Shown here in pieces: positions 10,710 through 22,243 of a DNA stretch of 64,000 bases (position 1 is the stretch's first letter; each line of letters opens with the position of its first letter). Position numbers and translations under genes: made by a program. The notes under the pieces are model-generated. The model searched no databases and had not been told where the DNA came from. It saw only the letters and a program-made list of their open reading frames with translations. The stretch is taken from the NCBI GenBank assembly GCA_025331435.1, contig JAIWNI010000005.1:372001-436000 (forward strand). The letters run 5' to 3'. This stretch comes from Choanephora cucurbitarum. Taxonomy: Eukaryota; Mucoromycota; Mucoromycetes; Mucorales; Choanephoraceae.

Positions 10710-12291
10710 GTACTTTTTTCCTTCCAAAAAAAATGTAAACATAGCAAGTAGACCCCCTTGTAAAAATCAACAAAGACTCTCTCTGTTAACTATTTCATAC
10801 ATAATTGTTGCCTGAAGTCTATATGATTATCCCATATTGTTTGAGTAGCTAATTAACAAGCTCATTCAAGTGTCTTAGTGTGTACTCGAAAAAAAAAAGG
10901 GTATTGCGACCAATCTTTATTGAGAACCAAATGTTGCTCTAAAATAAACGATAGAGTAATCATTAAGCTATGTGAATGTTAATGGCTATCTGCTTCTAAC
11001 AACTTTTTTTCTACTTGGCGATAACTCTTTAGATACTAAGTGTTCACTTGATCCCAATTTTACAAGCAGTCTTTCTAGTCTCTGAATAAGCCTTCCTTGT
11101 CTACGCGAAAATTCTAAATTAGACTAGATTTAGCTCAGTAGTCAATAGCAGCTATTTAGCCATCAGGCCCAGTAGAGCTATTGCTTCACACTGTTTGCTG
11201 CTGATTAAATCGTCGCGTCAGGGATAAAGATTTGTAGGTGCTTAGCATGAGACAGTCAATATCGCAATACAGTAAACACAATTTAGAGACTTTCCCGTCT
11301 TTATCGATCTACTGAATAGGCTACATTCACTTGAAAAGGTGTCTAAATGGAGGCTTTGTTGCATTGACTATCAAGTTCCAGCCAGATAATTCTCTTTTAA
11401 TCTCTTACCCTATTTTCGGTGACTAAAACAGGCTGGATTGTGCTTCTTCCTTGTTTACCCAAGAGAGCATATCAAGTTCCAGAGTACCATCTCTCCTACC
11501 TCAGCTAGTTGACTCTAGGCAACACCCGGTTGCTTCTGACAAGCACTAGCTGCTGAACAAGACATATTACAACCTTAAACGTTCGCCACCTGTCCTTTAG
11601 CTTCATGCACTTTCAATCAACAGATTCAAAACACATAATGGTAGTCAACGAAGCAGTCCAAGTGGGTACTTGTCTAAAATCGGCTCCTGCCATGGCGGTC
11701 AAGTTCCAGAGTACCATCTCTCCTACCTCAGCTAGTTGACTCTAGGCAACACCCGGTTGCTTCTGGCAAGCACTAGCTGCTGAACAAGACATATTACAAC
11801 CTTAAACGTTCGCCACTTGTCCTTTAGCTTCATGCATTTTCAATCAACAGATTCAAAACACATAATGGTAGTCAACGAAGCAGTCCAAGTGGGTACTTGT
11901 CTAAAACTGGCCAGGGCAGAGGTGAATTAAATAACAATCTGCACATTATCTGATGAGCATCTGATAAAGATTTCACCTTGTTACAGTTAAAGAAAAAAGC
12001 AAAAGAAAAGGGAAAAAAAGCAGCAGAAATTTTATTTTCCTATGATCGGCTTCCCCACGTCATACCTTTCCTCAATGTATGGCTATTCTTTAGTAGGCTG
12101 CCATTCTTTTTTTTTCTTTTTTGTGGGTAAGGCAGATGCTTACATCTCCAGTACTTTACTGCCATATTTTGTTCGCTTCAAGCAATAACACAAAAAGCCT
12201 TTTAGTTGACGTCATTCCTTCATCAACAGATGAAAAGTAAGCGAAAACAAGACGCAAACAAAGACAAAAAAAAACAATCATCATTATAATA
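10710..12291. other. Spacer upstream of the Helitron
   Basis: About 1.6 kb with no gene. It holds the 208-bp direct repeat pair annotated separately and an extra short copy of its first bases (ATCAAGTTCCAG at about 11371). The segment 12000-12290 is pyrimidine-rich and could be the Helitron gene's 5' leader. Confidence 0.5.
11472..11906 (+). repeat. Two 208-bp direct repeats, near-identical
   Basis: Copy 1 is 11472-11679 and copy 2 is 11699-11906, offset by 227 bp. By eye they differ at only three or so positions (for example TTCTGACAAG versus TTCTGGCAAG, and CCACCTGTC versus CCACTTGTC). A 19-bp non-repeated spacer separates them. Both start TCAAGTTCCAGAG. A third fragment of that start is at about 11372. 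They lie about 390 bp upstream of the Helitron Rep frame. High identity implies a recent duplication. Confidence 0.9.
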
Positions 12292-15200
12292 ATGGCTTTC
12301 GCTTTTACTTCGGTAGGCTGCAATACCGTCAGTACTACAGGTCAATCTGGTTCTGGTCCCTCTTCGTTTATGATTCACGGCGAACTCTATCACTTGCAAG
12401 GACCTGTTGAACCAACTGACCAAACAGAACCTTTGAATACTAGAAGCACTGTGTCTTTATATACACAGCTCTATATCTATGATCCTGATTTTGGTGTTAG
12501 CAATCGAGCTTCAAACAACCCTGATCTTGATGTCAATTTACTTGAGCAACTCACCAACATGTTACATGCTGATAATTTCAATCCATTCGTCGCCATTTAT
12601 AAGCATGCGCATGAGATTTTGAAAGATGAGTATAAGCGGCAAATATCGGCTGAGGGTCAAGTAGCTCCTTTCTACATAAGATTGAGTCCTCAAATGCGTA
12701 TGGAATTAGTGAAAGGAAATGATAGGAGAACAGAGAACTTGCCGACCACTTCTGAAATAGCGGCCATCATTCCAACTGAGTTTGCTGGCTCCAGCTTTAG
12801 GGATATCAGAATCACTTACCGAAATGGTATTGAGAATTTGGATGGCAATTGTAAAAGAATTAACCAAACCCACGCAGCATATATGCCGTTGCATTATGTT
12901 TTGTTGTTTCCGCGTGGTGATTTTGACTGGCATTGGGGATTGAGACTATCAACTGTTAGCCCTATGAATGATAATGCTGTGATTGAGCGACTAAGAGAAA
13001 GACTTCCACAAAGAGCATATTATCGATTTAGACTTCATACTAGAGCAAATGAGTTTCCAACTCTTTTTTTATCTAAGAAGCTATTTCAACAATACGTAGT
13101 CGATGCCTGGGCTATTTGCGATCAAAACAAGTTGGACTGGATTAGAAATAATCAAAACAGTCTACGTGCTGATGTCTACAATGGCCTAACAGATGCCCTC
13201 GCCAATGATAATAGGGACTTAAGTACTATCGGTACCAAGTTTATCTTGCCAAGCAGCTTCACAGGTGGTCCCAGATTCATGGCTAAAATTTATCAAGATT
13301 TAAAGGCCATTGTAAGGCACTTTGGTAAACCTACCTTTTTCATCACTTTCACGGCCAATCCAAAATGGGAAGAAATTACCAATGAGTTGATCATTGATCC
13401 AAGCAACCAAAGGTCAATAAAAACTGCTGCAGATCGTCCCGATTTGGTTGCTCGAGTATTTAACTTAAAACTTCGCGAATTCTTACACAATCTTAAGAAA
13501 AAGAAGATATTCGGAAAGTATAAAGGCTTGATCAGAACAATAGAATATCAAAAAAGAGGCTTGCCTCATTGTCATCATTCGTTGTTTCTGGAAGGAGACG
13601 ATGGTGTATTTCGTGACCCAGCAAAGATCGATGAAGTTGTATGTGCCGAATTGCCATCTGATAATGATCCTGAGCTTCTATCCATAATATCTGGGCAAAT
13701 GATGCATGGACCTTATGGAAGCATCAATCCAAAATGCCCGTGTATGTTACCTAATGCACATGGCATTTTACAATGCTTGAAAGATTATCCTAAGCTTTAT
13801 CAAGAAAATAACGTAGTTGTTCCTAACTCCTACCCTTTATATCGAAGAAGAATGGATGGAAGATCTCATTGTGTAAGAATTAGAGATAAGGATACAAATG
13901 AAATGAAGTCAGTCTACTTGACAAATCAACATGTTGTTCCTTACGATCCGTACCTCTCTAAAAATACAAGGCGCATATTAATGTGGAGATTTGTGGCAGT
14001 GTTGATGCTATAAAATACATCAACAAGTACATCTATAAAGGTCCAGATCGTACTACTATGCGTTTAAACAATTTGAACGATGAAATTGAAAGGTATCTGA
14101 TGAGCAGGTATATTGGTCCTACCAAGGCTAAATGGCGACTGTTTGAGTTTCCAATGCATGAAGAAGATCCGTCTGTTGTACCTCTTGCTATCCATTTGGA
14201 AAATGAGCAAGCGGTCTACTTTGATCCTGAATCATCGCCTGAGGAATTGCAGCAAACATTGAACAACTCAAACACAACTCTGATGGGGGTTTTTCAAGTA
14301 TAACTTGGATAATACCAACGGTCGTCGCTTTTTATACCAGGAGTTTTCTACTCACTTTGTCTGGAAAAAAAAACTTAAGAAAATGGGACCCTAGAAAGAA
14401 AGGATTTGCTGTTGGAAGAATGTACTACTGTACACCTACTGCTGGCGAAAGGTATTTCTTAAGACTACTGCTTACCGTTGTTCGTGGCCCTACTTCTTTT
14501 AAGAACTTGAGGACTGTCAACGGTACAGCTTTTAGTACCTACAGAGAAGCTTGCCAGGCTTTGCATTTGATTGATGATGACCGTGAATGGTTCAAATGCA
14601 TTGAAGAGGCTGCATTATTTGTTACCGGTTCAGGCTTACGTTCTTTGTTTGTTTCAGCTATGCTTTACCAAGAACTGAACGAACCTAAAGCTCTCTGGGA
14701 CAAATTTTGTTTCGATTTTTGCGACGATTTAGCCCATCAAATTGAGCAAATGCAACTTTTGGCTGGACCGGGTAATAGTAATGTTCTAGGGTCCGTTTTA
14801 CCAATGCTCACCAAAATTAGACTACGGTCTGTATCTTCTTGAGCAAGAACTTTCGAATGCGGGAAAGTCATTGGCAGACTTTTGTTTACCTCAACTATTG
14901 TTTAATTGGAGATTGTCTTTTCAACAAATTTTTGATATAAATGGCAATACAGTTATTCAATCAGAAATGAGTTATAATAGATTAGAAGAGGAGCAAAATT
15001 ACAACCTTAAACTATCTGCTATGAATGAAGGTCAAAAGGCTGCTTTTGATGAGATAATCAACAAGATATCTGATGACCCTAAGACTGCCCATTTCTTTCT
15101 TCAAGGACCTGCTGGCACAGGTAAGACGTTTTTGTACAACGCACCCTGCCACTACTTTAGAAGTCAAGGTAAAATAGTTGTATGTGTTGCTTGTTCTGGT

Positions 15201-16402
15201 ATTGCTTCTCTTTTGCTTCCTGGAGGTCGTACTTCACACTCGCGTTTCAGAATACCTCTTAATTTGTTTCCTGACTCTACATGTTCTATTAAGAAAAACA
15301 GTGATCTTGCTGACATGTTGAGAAAAGATAGTTTGATTATTAGAGATGAAGTGCCTATGCAGCATAAACATTGCTTTGAAGCTGTCAGTAAAACTTTGCA
15401 AGACATATGCTCTAATTTTGACTCTCTTTTCGGTGGCATTCCTGTTGTACTGGGTGGCGATTTCGCACAGATTGGGCCTGTTGTAAGACATGGTCAGCGT
15501 CATCATATAGTCGAAGCATCGCTTGCAAAGTCGGATACGATCTGGCCTCACTTGCATAAGTTGAAGCTCATTCAAAATATGAGAATCTCGGGTAGTAATC
15601 CTGTTGACTGTGGCTTTGCACAATGGATTGGCCGATTGTCCTACACCTCTGAATTGAATGGCTCAATATCACTGCCTCCTTCTGTTAGACAGCACCGTTC
15701 ACTTGAAGAATTTGTTGAAGCTATATATCCAAAGGAAGTAATGAACAACACTCAGGACCCTGAATTTTTTCAAGAAAGAGCTATTCTTGCAACTACCAAT
15801 GATTTAGTCAACGAAATCAACAAAAAATGATTTTAGATCAATTACCTGGTGACAAAGTTTCTCTTTTTGCTGATGATACTGTTACTCAAGAAGATACTAC
15901 TGGTTCTGAAGATAGACAAATGCCTATTGAGTACTTGCAAAGTTTAAACCCTGCTGGCTTACCGCCTTCTGTATTAGAACTCAAAGTAGGAATGCCAGTA
16001 ATACTTTTGAGAAACATAAATGCCGAAAGAGGTCTATGCAATGGAACCAGAATGACTATAATAAGCATTGGCCAATATGTCTTAAAGGTAAAATTGCCAG
16101 GTGTTGATGGCCGTATTGAAGCCATCCCACGCTTCTCTCTGTCTACTCTCGATAACGAGTATCCATTCACTCTGACAAGAAAGCAATTCCCTGTAAGGCC
16201 ATCTTTTGCAATGACTATTAATAAGTCCCAAGGGCAATCACTTAAGGTTGTCGGTATTGATCTTCGTTCACTTGTTTTCACCCATGGTCAACTATACGTT
16301 GCATTATCAAGAGTAAAATCTGTATCTGGACTTTCTGTATTACTCGATAAGAATTCACCCAAGACTAAGAATATTGTTTATCCTGAAATTCTTCTTCGTT
16401 AA
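12292..16402 (+). mobile_element. Helitron Rep/helicase gene, five 1-bp frameshifts
   Basis: A near-complete RepHel-type Helitron transposase split over six frames. The N-terminal Helitron-like domain covers 12292 to about 13200. The HUH endonuclease motif is at 13563-13577 (GLPHCHHSL context) and the paired tyrosines at about 14012-14040 (KYINKYIYKG). A PIF1-type helicase follows, with Walker A GPAGTGKT (15105-15128), a Walker B-like RDEVPM, GGDFAQIGPV, INKSQGQSL and VALSRV. The frame is interrupted near 13960-13964 (A run, one short), 14285-14289 (G run, one extra), 14365-14373 (A run, one extra), 14817-14820 (one extra) and 15822-15827 (A run, one short). No in-frame stop breaks the reading between these points. 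It either decayed recently or carries assembly errors. I could not place the 5' TC or 3' CTRR/hairpin ends. Confidence 0.9.
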
Positions 16403-17178
16403 AATCGGAACAGTATTATACTTAAAACACATCTGATCAATTCATATTCATCAATGCCGAAACATGCATATAATTTTCTAAAGTAGTAAACAACATCCAA
16501 CTCTCAAATGCTTGTATCACAATACATACTATTCTTAAATAAAGCTTTATATCTCAAACAAATTTGCCTATCCAAAATAACCTTTAAAAACTCAAAAGAT
16601 CGCAACCAAACTAACGAAAGCATCATAGGATTAGCTTAAATACTTCTCACTGCCCTGGGACACATGTTTTTTTTGAACCTTCGCTATGGTATAAAATAGC
16701 CCCTTCGCTGCGCTTCGTGTATTCTAAACCGTCGCTTTGGTAAAAAAAATATGGGTGGGGCCCCCACATTGAACTTCTCATCGGATTAGTTGGCTTGTGG
16801 CAGCACTAGCATCTTACAAAGCGCAGCGCACCAAACCATGGTGAAGGTCAATAAAATTAACCAAAGCGAAGCGAAGGTGCTAATTTTATTACCGCAACGG
16901 AGGTTGGGTGTGTAACATGCTAGTTCTTATACGCTCATTGACATTTTGAAAACCGCTGATTGGATATTTCTTTTACGCTTATTGATTTTTTATTTCATGC
17001 CAATTGGATATTTAGAAACCGCCAAATGACTTTTGAAATCCGCTATTTGGGACCGTAAGCACTATACTATTTTTTTTTCTTTAAAATATCATTCGTTCTA
17101 TTTTTTTTTTCTCTTATAAATAAAAAATGCAGCGCTCTGCTTTGTTTCTTTTTTTTTTCTTTATTTAAATTATAAATC
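16403..17178. other. Spacer with GCTTCG-rich palindromic island
   Basis: Between the Helitron and the next gene. At 16680-16920 are repeated CCTTCGCTG / GCGCTTCG words and their complements (GCGCAGCGC, AAGCGAAGCGAAGG). There is a GTGGGG-C-CCCCAC hairpin at about 16755-16767 and an exact 10-bp inverted repeat, AATAAAATTA at 16850-16859 against TAATTTTATT at 16881-16890. The final 120 bases are T-rich promoter. Confidence 0.55.
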
Positions 17179-18276
17179 ATGAGTGCTGAAACCAAGTTAA
17201 AGGAAGAATTAGACAAGAGCAAACAACAAAAAGAAGAACAGCACCAACAAGACCCGGATGATGCACCAGGTTTATTACCTCCACAGGCTTTGTTGTCTAC
17301 ACCTGCGCCTTCCACTACAGAAGATACGTCTGCACTACTATCACCTTGGTGGTCTGAAGAACCTCAGTCAGCGGATGACGTACATCATTTAGAAGACAAT
17401 CTTACAGAACAACTCAATGACACTATTACACTGTCGGAACCGGAAATCAACAAAAAGGAAGAGAAAGATCATCATATAGAGCATACTTCTCCTATCACAA
17501 ATCAATCGAATGGACATCAAAATTCAATTTTAAATATCTCTGTCTTGGGAGTCAGTAGATCATCTCCTAAAGAAAGCAAGTTTCAGTGGAAAGAGCGATG
17601 TATGCTATTAGCATTTACAGAACTACAGCAACAACGACAACAGCAAGAGCAACAGCAACAACAAGGGACAGACGAAAAAGATTCACAGAAACAACTATTA
17701 GATATACTTGATCGATCCAAAGACTGCAGTATGGTATGTTTCTTAAGGACAAGTAGACAACTTTCAAAAGCACAAACAAGCTCTCTGTTTCACTTCAATC
17801 CTTTTGCCGGCATATTTGTATCTGTGGCAAAGTCACCTGCACGATGTAAAGAACATTTGTTAAATGGTAAAGTTCTTACTCTGACAACCAATGAAATCTA
17901 GCTCACACATTGTCTATTTAGCAACCAATATGGTGACTCAAAAAAGTTTTTCCGATTATTATACAATGGAATTAGGTGAAGAATTAAGTCATTCAAGTGA
18001 ACATGGTAAGTGAATCGCACTGGATCAAAATGAAAGACGACAATTAATGGATCGTGTTTGATAGTAACAAAAGCCATTCAAAGGACATTTGGCCCATTAC
18101 AACGTTTAACAGAGCGTTATGTGAATTCCTGGAGAGACGGTGTCCAACAAGCCTTTTTTAGTAAATTCTGGTCTAGTCTACAAAAGGGAGATGCTTTTTA
18201 CTTGGTCAAAGATAGTACAAAACGATTATTTGAAAATGCACTTGGACACGACAAGAAGCCAAGTGATAAGAAATAA
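17179..18276 (+). CDS. Glutamine-rich hypothetical protein
   Basis: Three exons (17179-17866, 17922-18005, 18065-18276) join in phase into 327 residues. The N-terminal half is acidic, low-complexity and rich in Q/E/S/T. A Q-run is near residue 150-165 (QQQRQQQEQQQQQ). The C-terminal half looks globular: FHFNPFAGIFVSVAKSPARC, then RTFGPLQRLTERYVNSWRDG and FWSSLQKGD, ending in a lysine-rich tail KKPSDKK. I recognise no family. No signal peptide is seen. It lies tail-to-tail with RCE1, separated by about 25 bp. Confidence 0.7.
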
Positions 18277-18301
18277 TAATAATAATAATAAAAAGAGAAT
18301 A

Positions 18302-19317
18302 CTATGGCCAATACATAGAACCACCAACTAAGTCAGGATGAGTCAATCTTGAGAAATTATAGATAAATAACGCAAGGCCTGAAATAAAGCAACTAGCAAT
18401 GACTGGGAAAGTAGGGAATGCCGTATAAGTCTACCAGTTATCTCTCATGCATACACAACTTACTGTATTTTTGGTATTTGGGACGATAAGAAAATCTGTC
18501 TAGATCAGGAAAACCCATCATATTGCAAAAGGAATGACAAAGGACAGGTGGCCAAAGTGATCCTAGTCTAAGAAACAAGTAGCTTTCGTACCATCCAAAT
18601 ATGCTTGTATAGACAAATTGAAACAAAGATGAAAACAAGGCTCTTTTCAGTGCTTGACGTGTCTTGCCTAATTGAACATAGGTATTCCAGGCATGATGAA
18701 CATGAGCTTATGTATAAATAGAGAATGTTAGCAGACTTTATCATCAGGATAGTAGCATCAGCCATAATTACCAACACCAAAATAAAGAGGAGAAATGAAG
18801 ATCAATTGAGATGAATTCATTCCAGCATGAAACAGAACAGCTATCATACATGCTCGGAATACAAATTCTTCAGTCAAAGGCCCCTTTTTGTATAAACAAG
18901 TTAGAAAGACAGAAGAAACCAAAGAGTTACTATTACCACACAATAATTACGTTGACCTATAAGACTAGTCCAGATAGCCTTGATATCACTGAATGAACAA
19001 TGTGTCTGAAAAGGTAATTCTCTATCGAAATACAGAACAGAAAGAGGACCCAAGAATAACAGGACAGTCAAGAAGAGAGGAGAGAGCAAGTACCAACTGA
19101 CTGGTTGAATCCCTAATGCGATCCATAGGTAATCAGTTGTTGCCTGAAGATAGTACCAGACCATCAAGGCAGCCAAGAGAGATGCTAACATGACAGACTT
19201 CATGCGTGCACGAATCACATTTGGACTGTTACGATCACCTTGTACACTAAACACATAAAAACCTGCAACATAGATAAATGTGAAGCTCAAACAGACAAGG
19301 TGAGCCACCGTTGTCAT
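18302..19317 (-). CDS. RCE1: CAAX prenyl protease 2 (Rce1)
   Basis: Four exons (19317-18937, 18883-18772, 18706-18464, 18378-18302) give a 270-aa multi-pass membrane protein. Rce1 is the ER endoprotease that removes the last three residues of farnesylated or geranylgeranylated CAAX proteins such as Ras and Rho GTPases. The ABI-family catalytic signature is complete: GPLTEEFVFR with glutamates at 132-133, FGVAHVHH with histidines at 166-169, and the third site HSFCN with His222 and Asn226. Several hydrophobic helices surround them, as expected. A strong A|GTAAGT donor at 18463 supports the fourth exon, which ends VGGSMYWP. The promoter is shared head-to-head with the yippee-like gene (about 170 bp, including a CT dinucleotide tract). 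Confidence 0.93.
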
Positions 19318-19487
19318 CTAAAATAATTATCTGTCACTATGAAACCTTCCAAAAATAAAAATAAAAAAGTTGGCCCTAAAATACTAAAAATAATGCGTAT
19401 AATCACACGATCTCTTCGTAGCCTATCTACCTCTTTTTTTTTCCTCTCTCTCTCTCTCTCTCTCTTTTTTTTTTTCTATCCTAAGCC
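19318..19487. promoter_or_regulatory. Bidirectional promoter with CT tract
   Basis: The 170-bp gap between divergent RCE1 and the yippee-like gene. It holds a (CT)n stretch and adjoining T run at about 19430-19476, ending 10 bases before the yippee ATG. Similar C/T-rich tracts precede several other genes here (24540-24585, 26170-26260, 38820-38860), so they probably act as core promoter or leader sequence. Confidence 0.5.
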
Positions 19488-20062
19488 ATGGGAATTCAAT
19501 ATCGAACTTATCTAGACACTGGTCATCCTTATCGAATTTATGCTTGTTCAAAGTGTAAAAATCATTTGAGTACAAACAATTTACTAATGTCAAAGGTTAT
19601 TTGTGTCTGTAAAAGGAATTTTAGTTATGGTATTGATTTCTCTTTGTTAGGATTTTCATGGTGTTCATGGTAAAGCCTATTTATTTGAAAAAGTGTAAGG
19701 ACACAGAAACACACTCTGTTGGACAACATTGTATTGAATTGTACTTAGTGTGAACATAAAGGTATCAACTCGAACAGAAGAAAGGTAAAGAAAGGCCTAT
19801 ATATCATCAACATATCTCTAAAAAGAATTGTTTATACAGAATGATGACGACTGGAAAGCATTGTATCAGTTTTATTAGCTGTCAGGGATGTGACGAGCGT
19901 ATTGGGTGGAAATATGTAAGTGCATTGAACTTCATTTCAAGTTCTTTGATAACCTGTATTTCTTATTATGGAAATAAGATCAAAGCCTATGAAGATGACC
20001 AGACATATAAGGAAGGCAAATTTTTACTTGAGAAATACAATCTTCAAATGCTGACAAGTTAG
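19488..20062 (+). CDS. Yippee-like zinc-binding protein
   Basis: Five exons (19488-19595, 19651-19694, 19749-19784, 19840-19915, 19979-20062) encode 115 residues, the usual yippee length. The zinc-binding fold is defined by two CxxC pairs, CSKC at 20-23 and CQGC at 77-80. They sit in the conserved contexts DFHGVHGKAYLFEKV, MTTGKHCISF, IGWKYIKAYE and YKEGKFLLEK. Yippee proteins are found across eukaryotes; some are subunits of the CTLH/GID-type ubiquitin ligase or nuclear factors, but the function here is not shown by sequence. The next gene (CLASRP type) starts only 78 bp downstream on the same strand. Confidence 0.93.
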
Positions 20063-20139
20063 TTGTAAAAAATAATTGGCAGATAAATTTTTTTTCTTTC
20101 TTCTATTTTTCTTTTTCTTTACTTTCTTTTCCCTTCACT

Positions 20140-22230
20140 ATGTGGCAAGAAGCAAAAGCAAACGACAAAAGAGTAAAGAGCAATAAAGACCATGAAATAA
20201 ACAAAATAAAGAAAGGACTGATTGAATTAAAGATTAGAGAACTTATGGTAGACCATAAGAAGCGTGCTGAAAGAAGGCGTGCTTATTATGAGTCAAGGGT
20301 AAAAAAAAAATTGAAAGATTGCAGGCAAATGGACTTAGTGTGTTTTATGCTAGTTGGGGGATCCTCTTCAACTTATTCGTGTTATTGGATCCGCTTCTAA
20401 ACTCTATCCAGATGCAGAGCAATTCTATTATCATGAAAATACAGACAATTTGTAAGCTAAAAAGCTCAATCAAACAAATGACATCTATTCACCTTAAATG
20501 ATCGACAGTATGCCTTGGCAAGCAAATCCAGATATCAAGATAGATAGGTCAGAAAAAGAGAGCTAAACTATCTATTGTTTGAGAAGGCTGATTGATCATC
20601 ACCTTAGATTTGATGGACGTTCTTTGTTAGATTATATGCCTACAACCTCAAAGCATCAGGATAATAAGGAGGATGATATGACTGATGAACTCAACTTTGA
20701 ACGATACCATGATCTGATTGAAGCTGAAAGACTAAACGGTAATCTTATCGACTATTTAAAGACAACTTGACTAACAAGTTGACACACAGTGAGTGAAAAG
20801 GAACGTTTAGCAGAAGTAGAAGAGGAATGGACAAAGTTGTTGGATCGCCATCAAGCTAAATTAAACATGATTCGACAACAAGAGTAAGTGGTCAACCTAT
20901 ATCCCTACAGAAATAAGATCCTTATGGTCATGTTTAGAAAAAGCTCACATCGAAGTGGCCATTATGGATTCGATTATGGCACTCGCAAAGTGACAACAGA
21001 AGAGACGGATAGTAGTCAACTCTTGAAACAGGAAGACATTTTACAACATGTGGATGACTTGACAGATCAAGACAAACAGGTATTGAATGCCATGTCTTCT
21101 AAATACGGTATTCGAAGTTACGCACGATTGTTACGTGTGGCCAAGAAGGATCGAGACGATGAACTTCGATCATTGAAACGAAAGCAACAGGAAGGCAAAC
21201 CCAAAAGCGAGAAAAGCGAGCAAAGAAAGAGAAGAAGACGCAAGAGAAGAAGACACAGGGGAGAGAGTGATGAAGATGATTTTGGAAGAATGGATCGATC
21301 TGGACGGCATAGTCCCTCTTATGAACCTTATCATCAAGGCTCTGATAGCAATAGCAGCAGTAGTAGCAGTAGCGATTATACAGACGATGAAGATCACAAA
21401 AAAACAAGTCAGAGTCATGATGTATCGGATGATGTTGTCATTGAATTTGGCTCAAGTGTACCTGAAGAGCAGACACAAGAGAGTGATCCATCACATATGT
21501 AATGTTATATGTAAAAGTGTTTGCTTTCTGGGTACGACATCTAACTCACTTCAATCTAGACATTCACCATCCACCGCTTCTACTTTGAGTACTGTTGCTA
21601 CAGAAACAACAGAGAAGAAGCTAACACCTATGGAGAAGTTGAAGTTGAAGATGCGACAAGGACTTCAGAAACAAAGTAGATACAGTTGTTTGTTGACGGC
21701 ATGCATTGTCTTCTAATAATGTTTTCAATATAGTTGTATCAGACGAGAAGGATCGAAGAAAGAAAGAAAATGAAAAGGAAATCGAGCATTTGCAGGCATT
21801 AGCTAGAAATCAAGGGTTACCTATCCATACCTATCTTAGGCCTGAACCACCTAGACGGAAACAGGCTGAACCAAGTCAAGAGAGATACCGTTCTCCTTCT
21901 TCATCTGATAATGACAATCAGCAAACCAAGGAACGTACTAGATACCGCTCTCCTTCTCCAGATAAAGACCGAAAACGATATCGTTCGCCTTCTGAAGATA
22001 GAAATCGAAAACGGTATCGCTCTCCTTCCTCTTCTTCTTCAGATAACAGAAGAAGAAGACATCGCTCTTCCTCTAGACGCCATTCTTCCTCCAGACGTCG
22101 TTCTTCCTCTAGACACCGATCCAAACGATACCGTTCTCCCTCTTCATCCCCTGACCGTTCACACAAAAGTCGCCATCATCATAAAAGTAGTCATAGACAT
22201 CATCGCCACTCTTACTCTCATAAGAGATGA
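20140..22230 (+). CDS. CLASRP: CLASRP-type SR-related splicing protein
   Basis: Nine exons (20140-20172, 20233-20298, 20354-20451, 20509-20547, 20608-20738, 20790-20883, 20938-21498, 21560-21675, 21734-22230) join into 544 residues. The N-terminus matches the SWAP domain of CLK4-associating SR-related proteins: MWQEAKANDKR, MVDHKKRAERRRAYYES, DPLQLIRV, MPWQANPDIKIDRFDGRS. The middle has an acidic/coiled region and a KRRRRKRRRHRG basic block. Near residues 350-375 is LTPMEKLKLKMRQGLQKQ, a hallmark near the C-terminus of the animal proteins. An RS-rich tail has repeated RYRSPS units. In animals it binds the CLK4 kinase and influences splice choice. Its stop lies 13 bp from the stop of seipin on the other strand. 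Confidence 0.9.
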
Positions 22231-22243
22231 TAAGCAAGTTTAT

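Noticed and set aside
16403..16920. Helitron 3' terminus (hairpin plus CTRR)
   Set aside because: Several hairpins exist but none is followed by CTRR at the expected distance, so no end was called.
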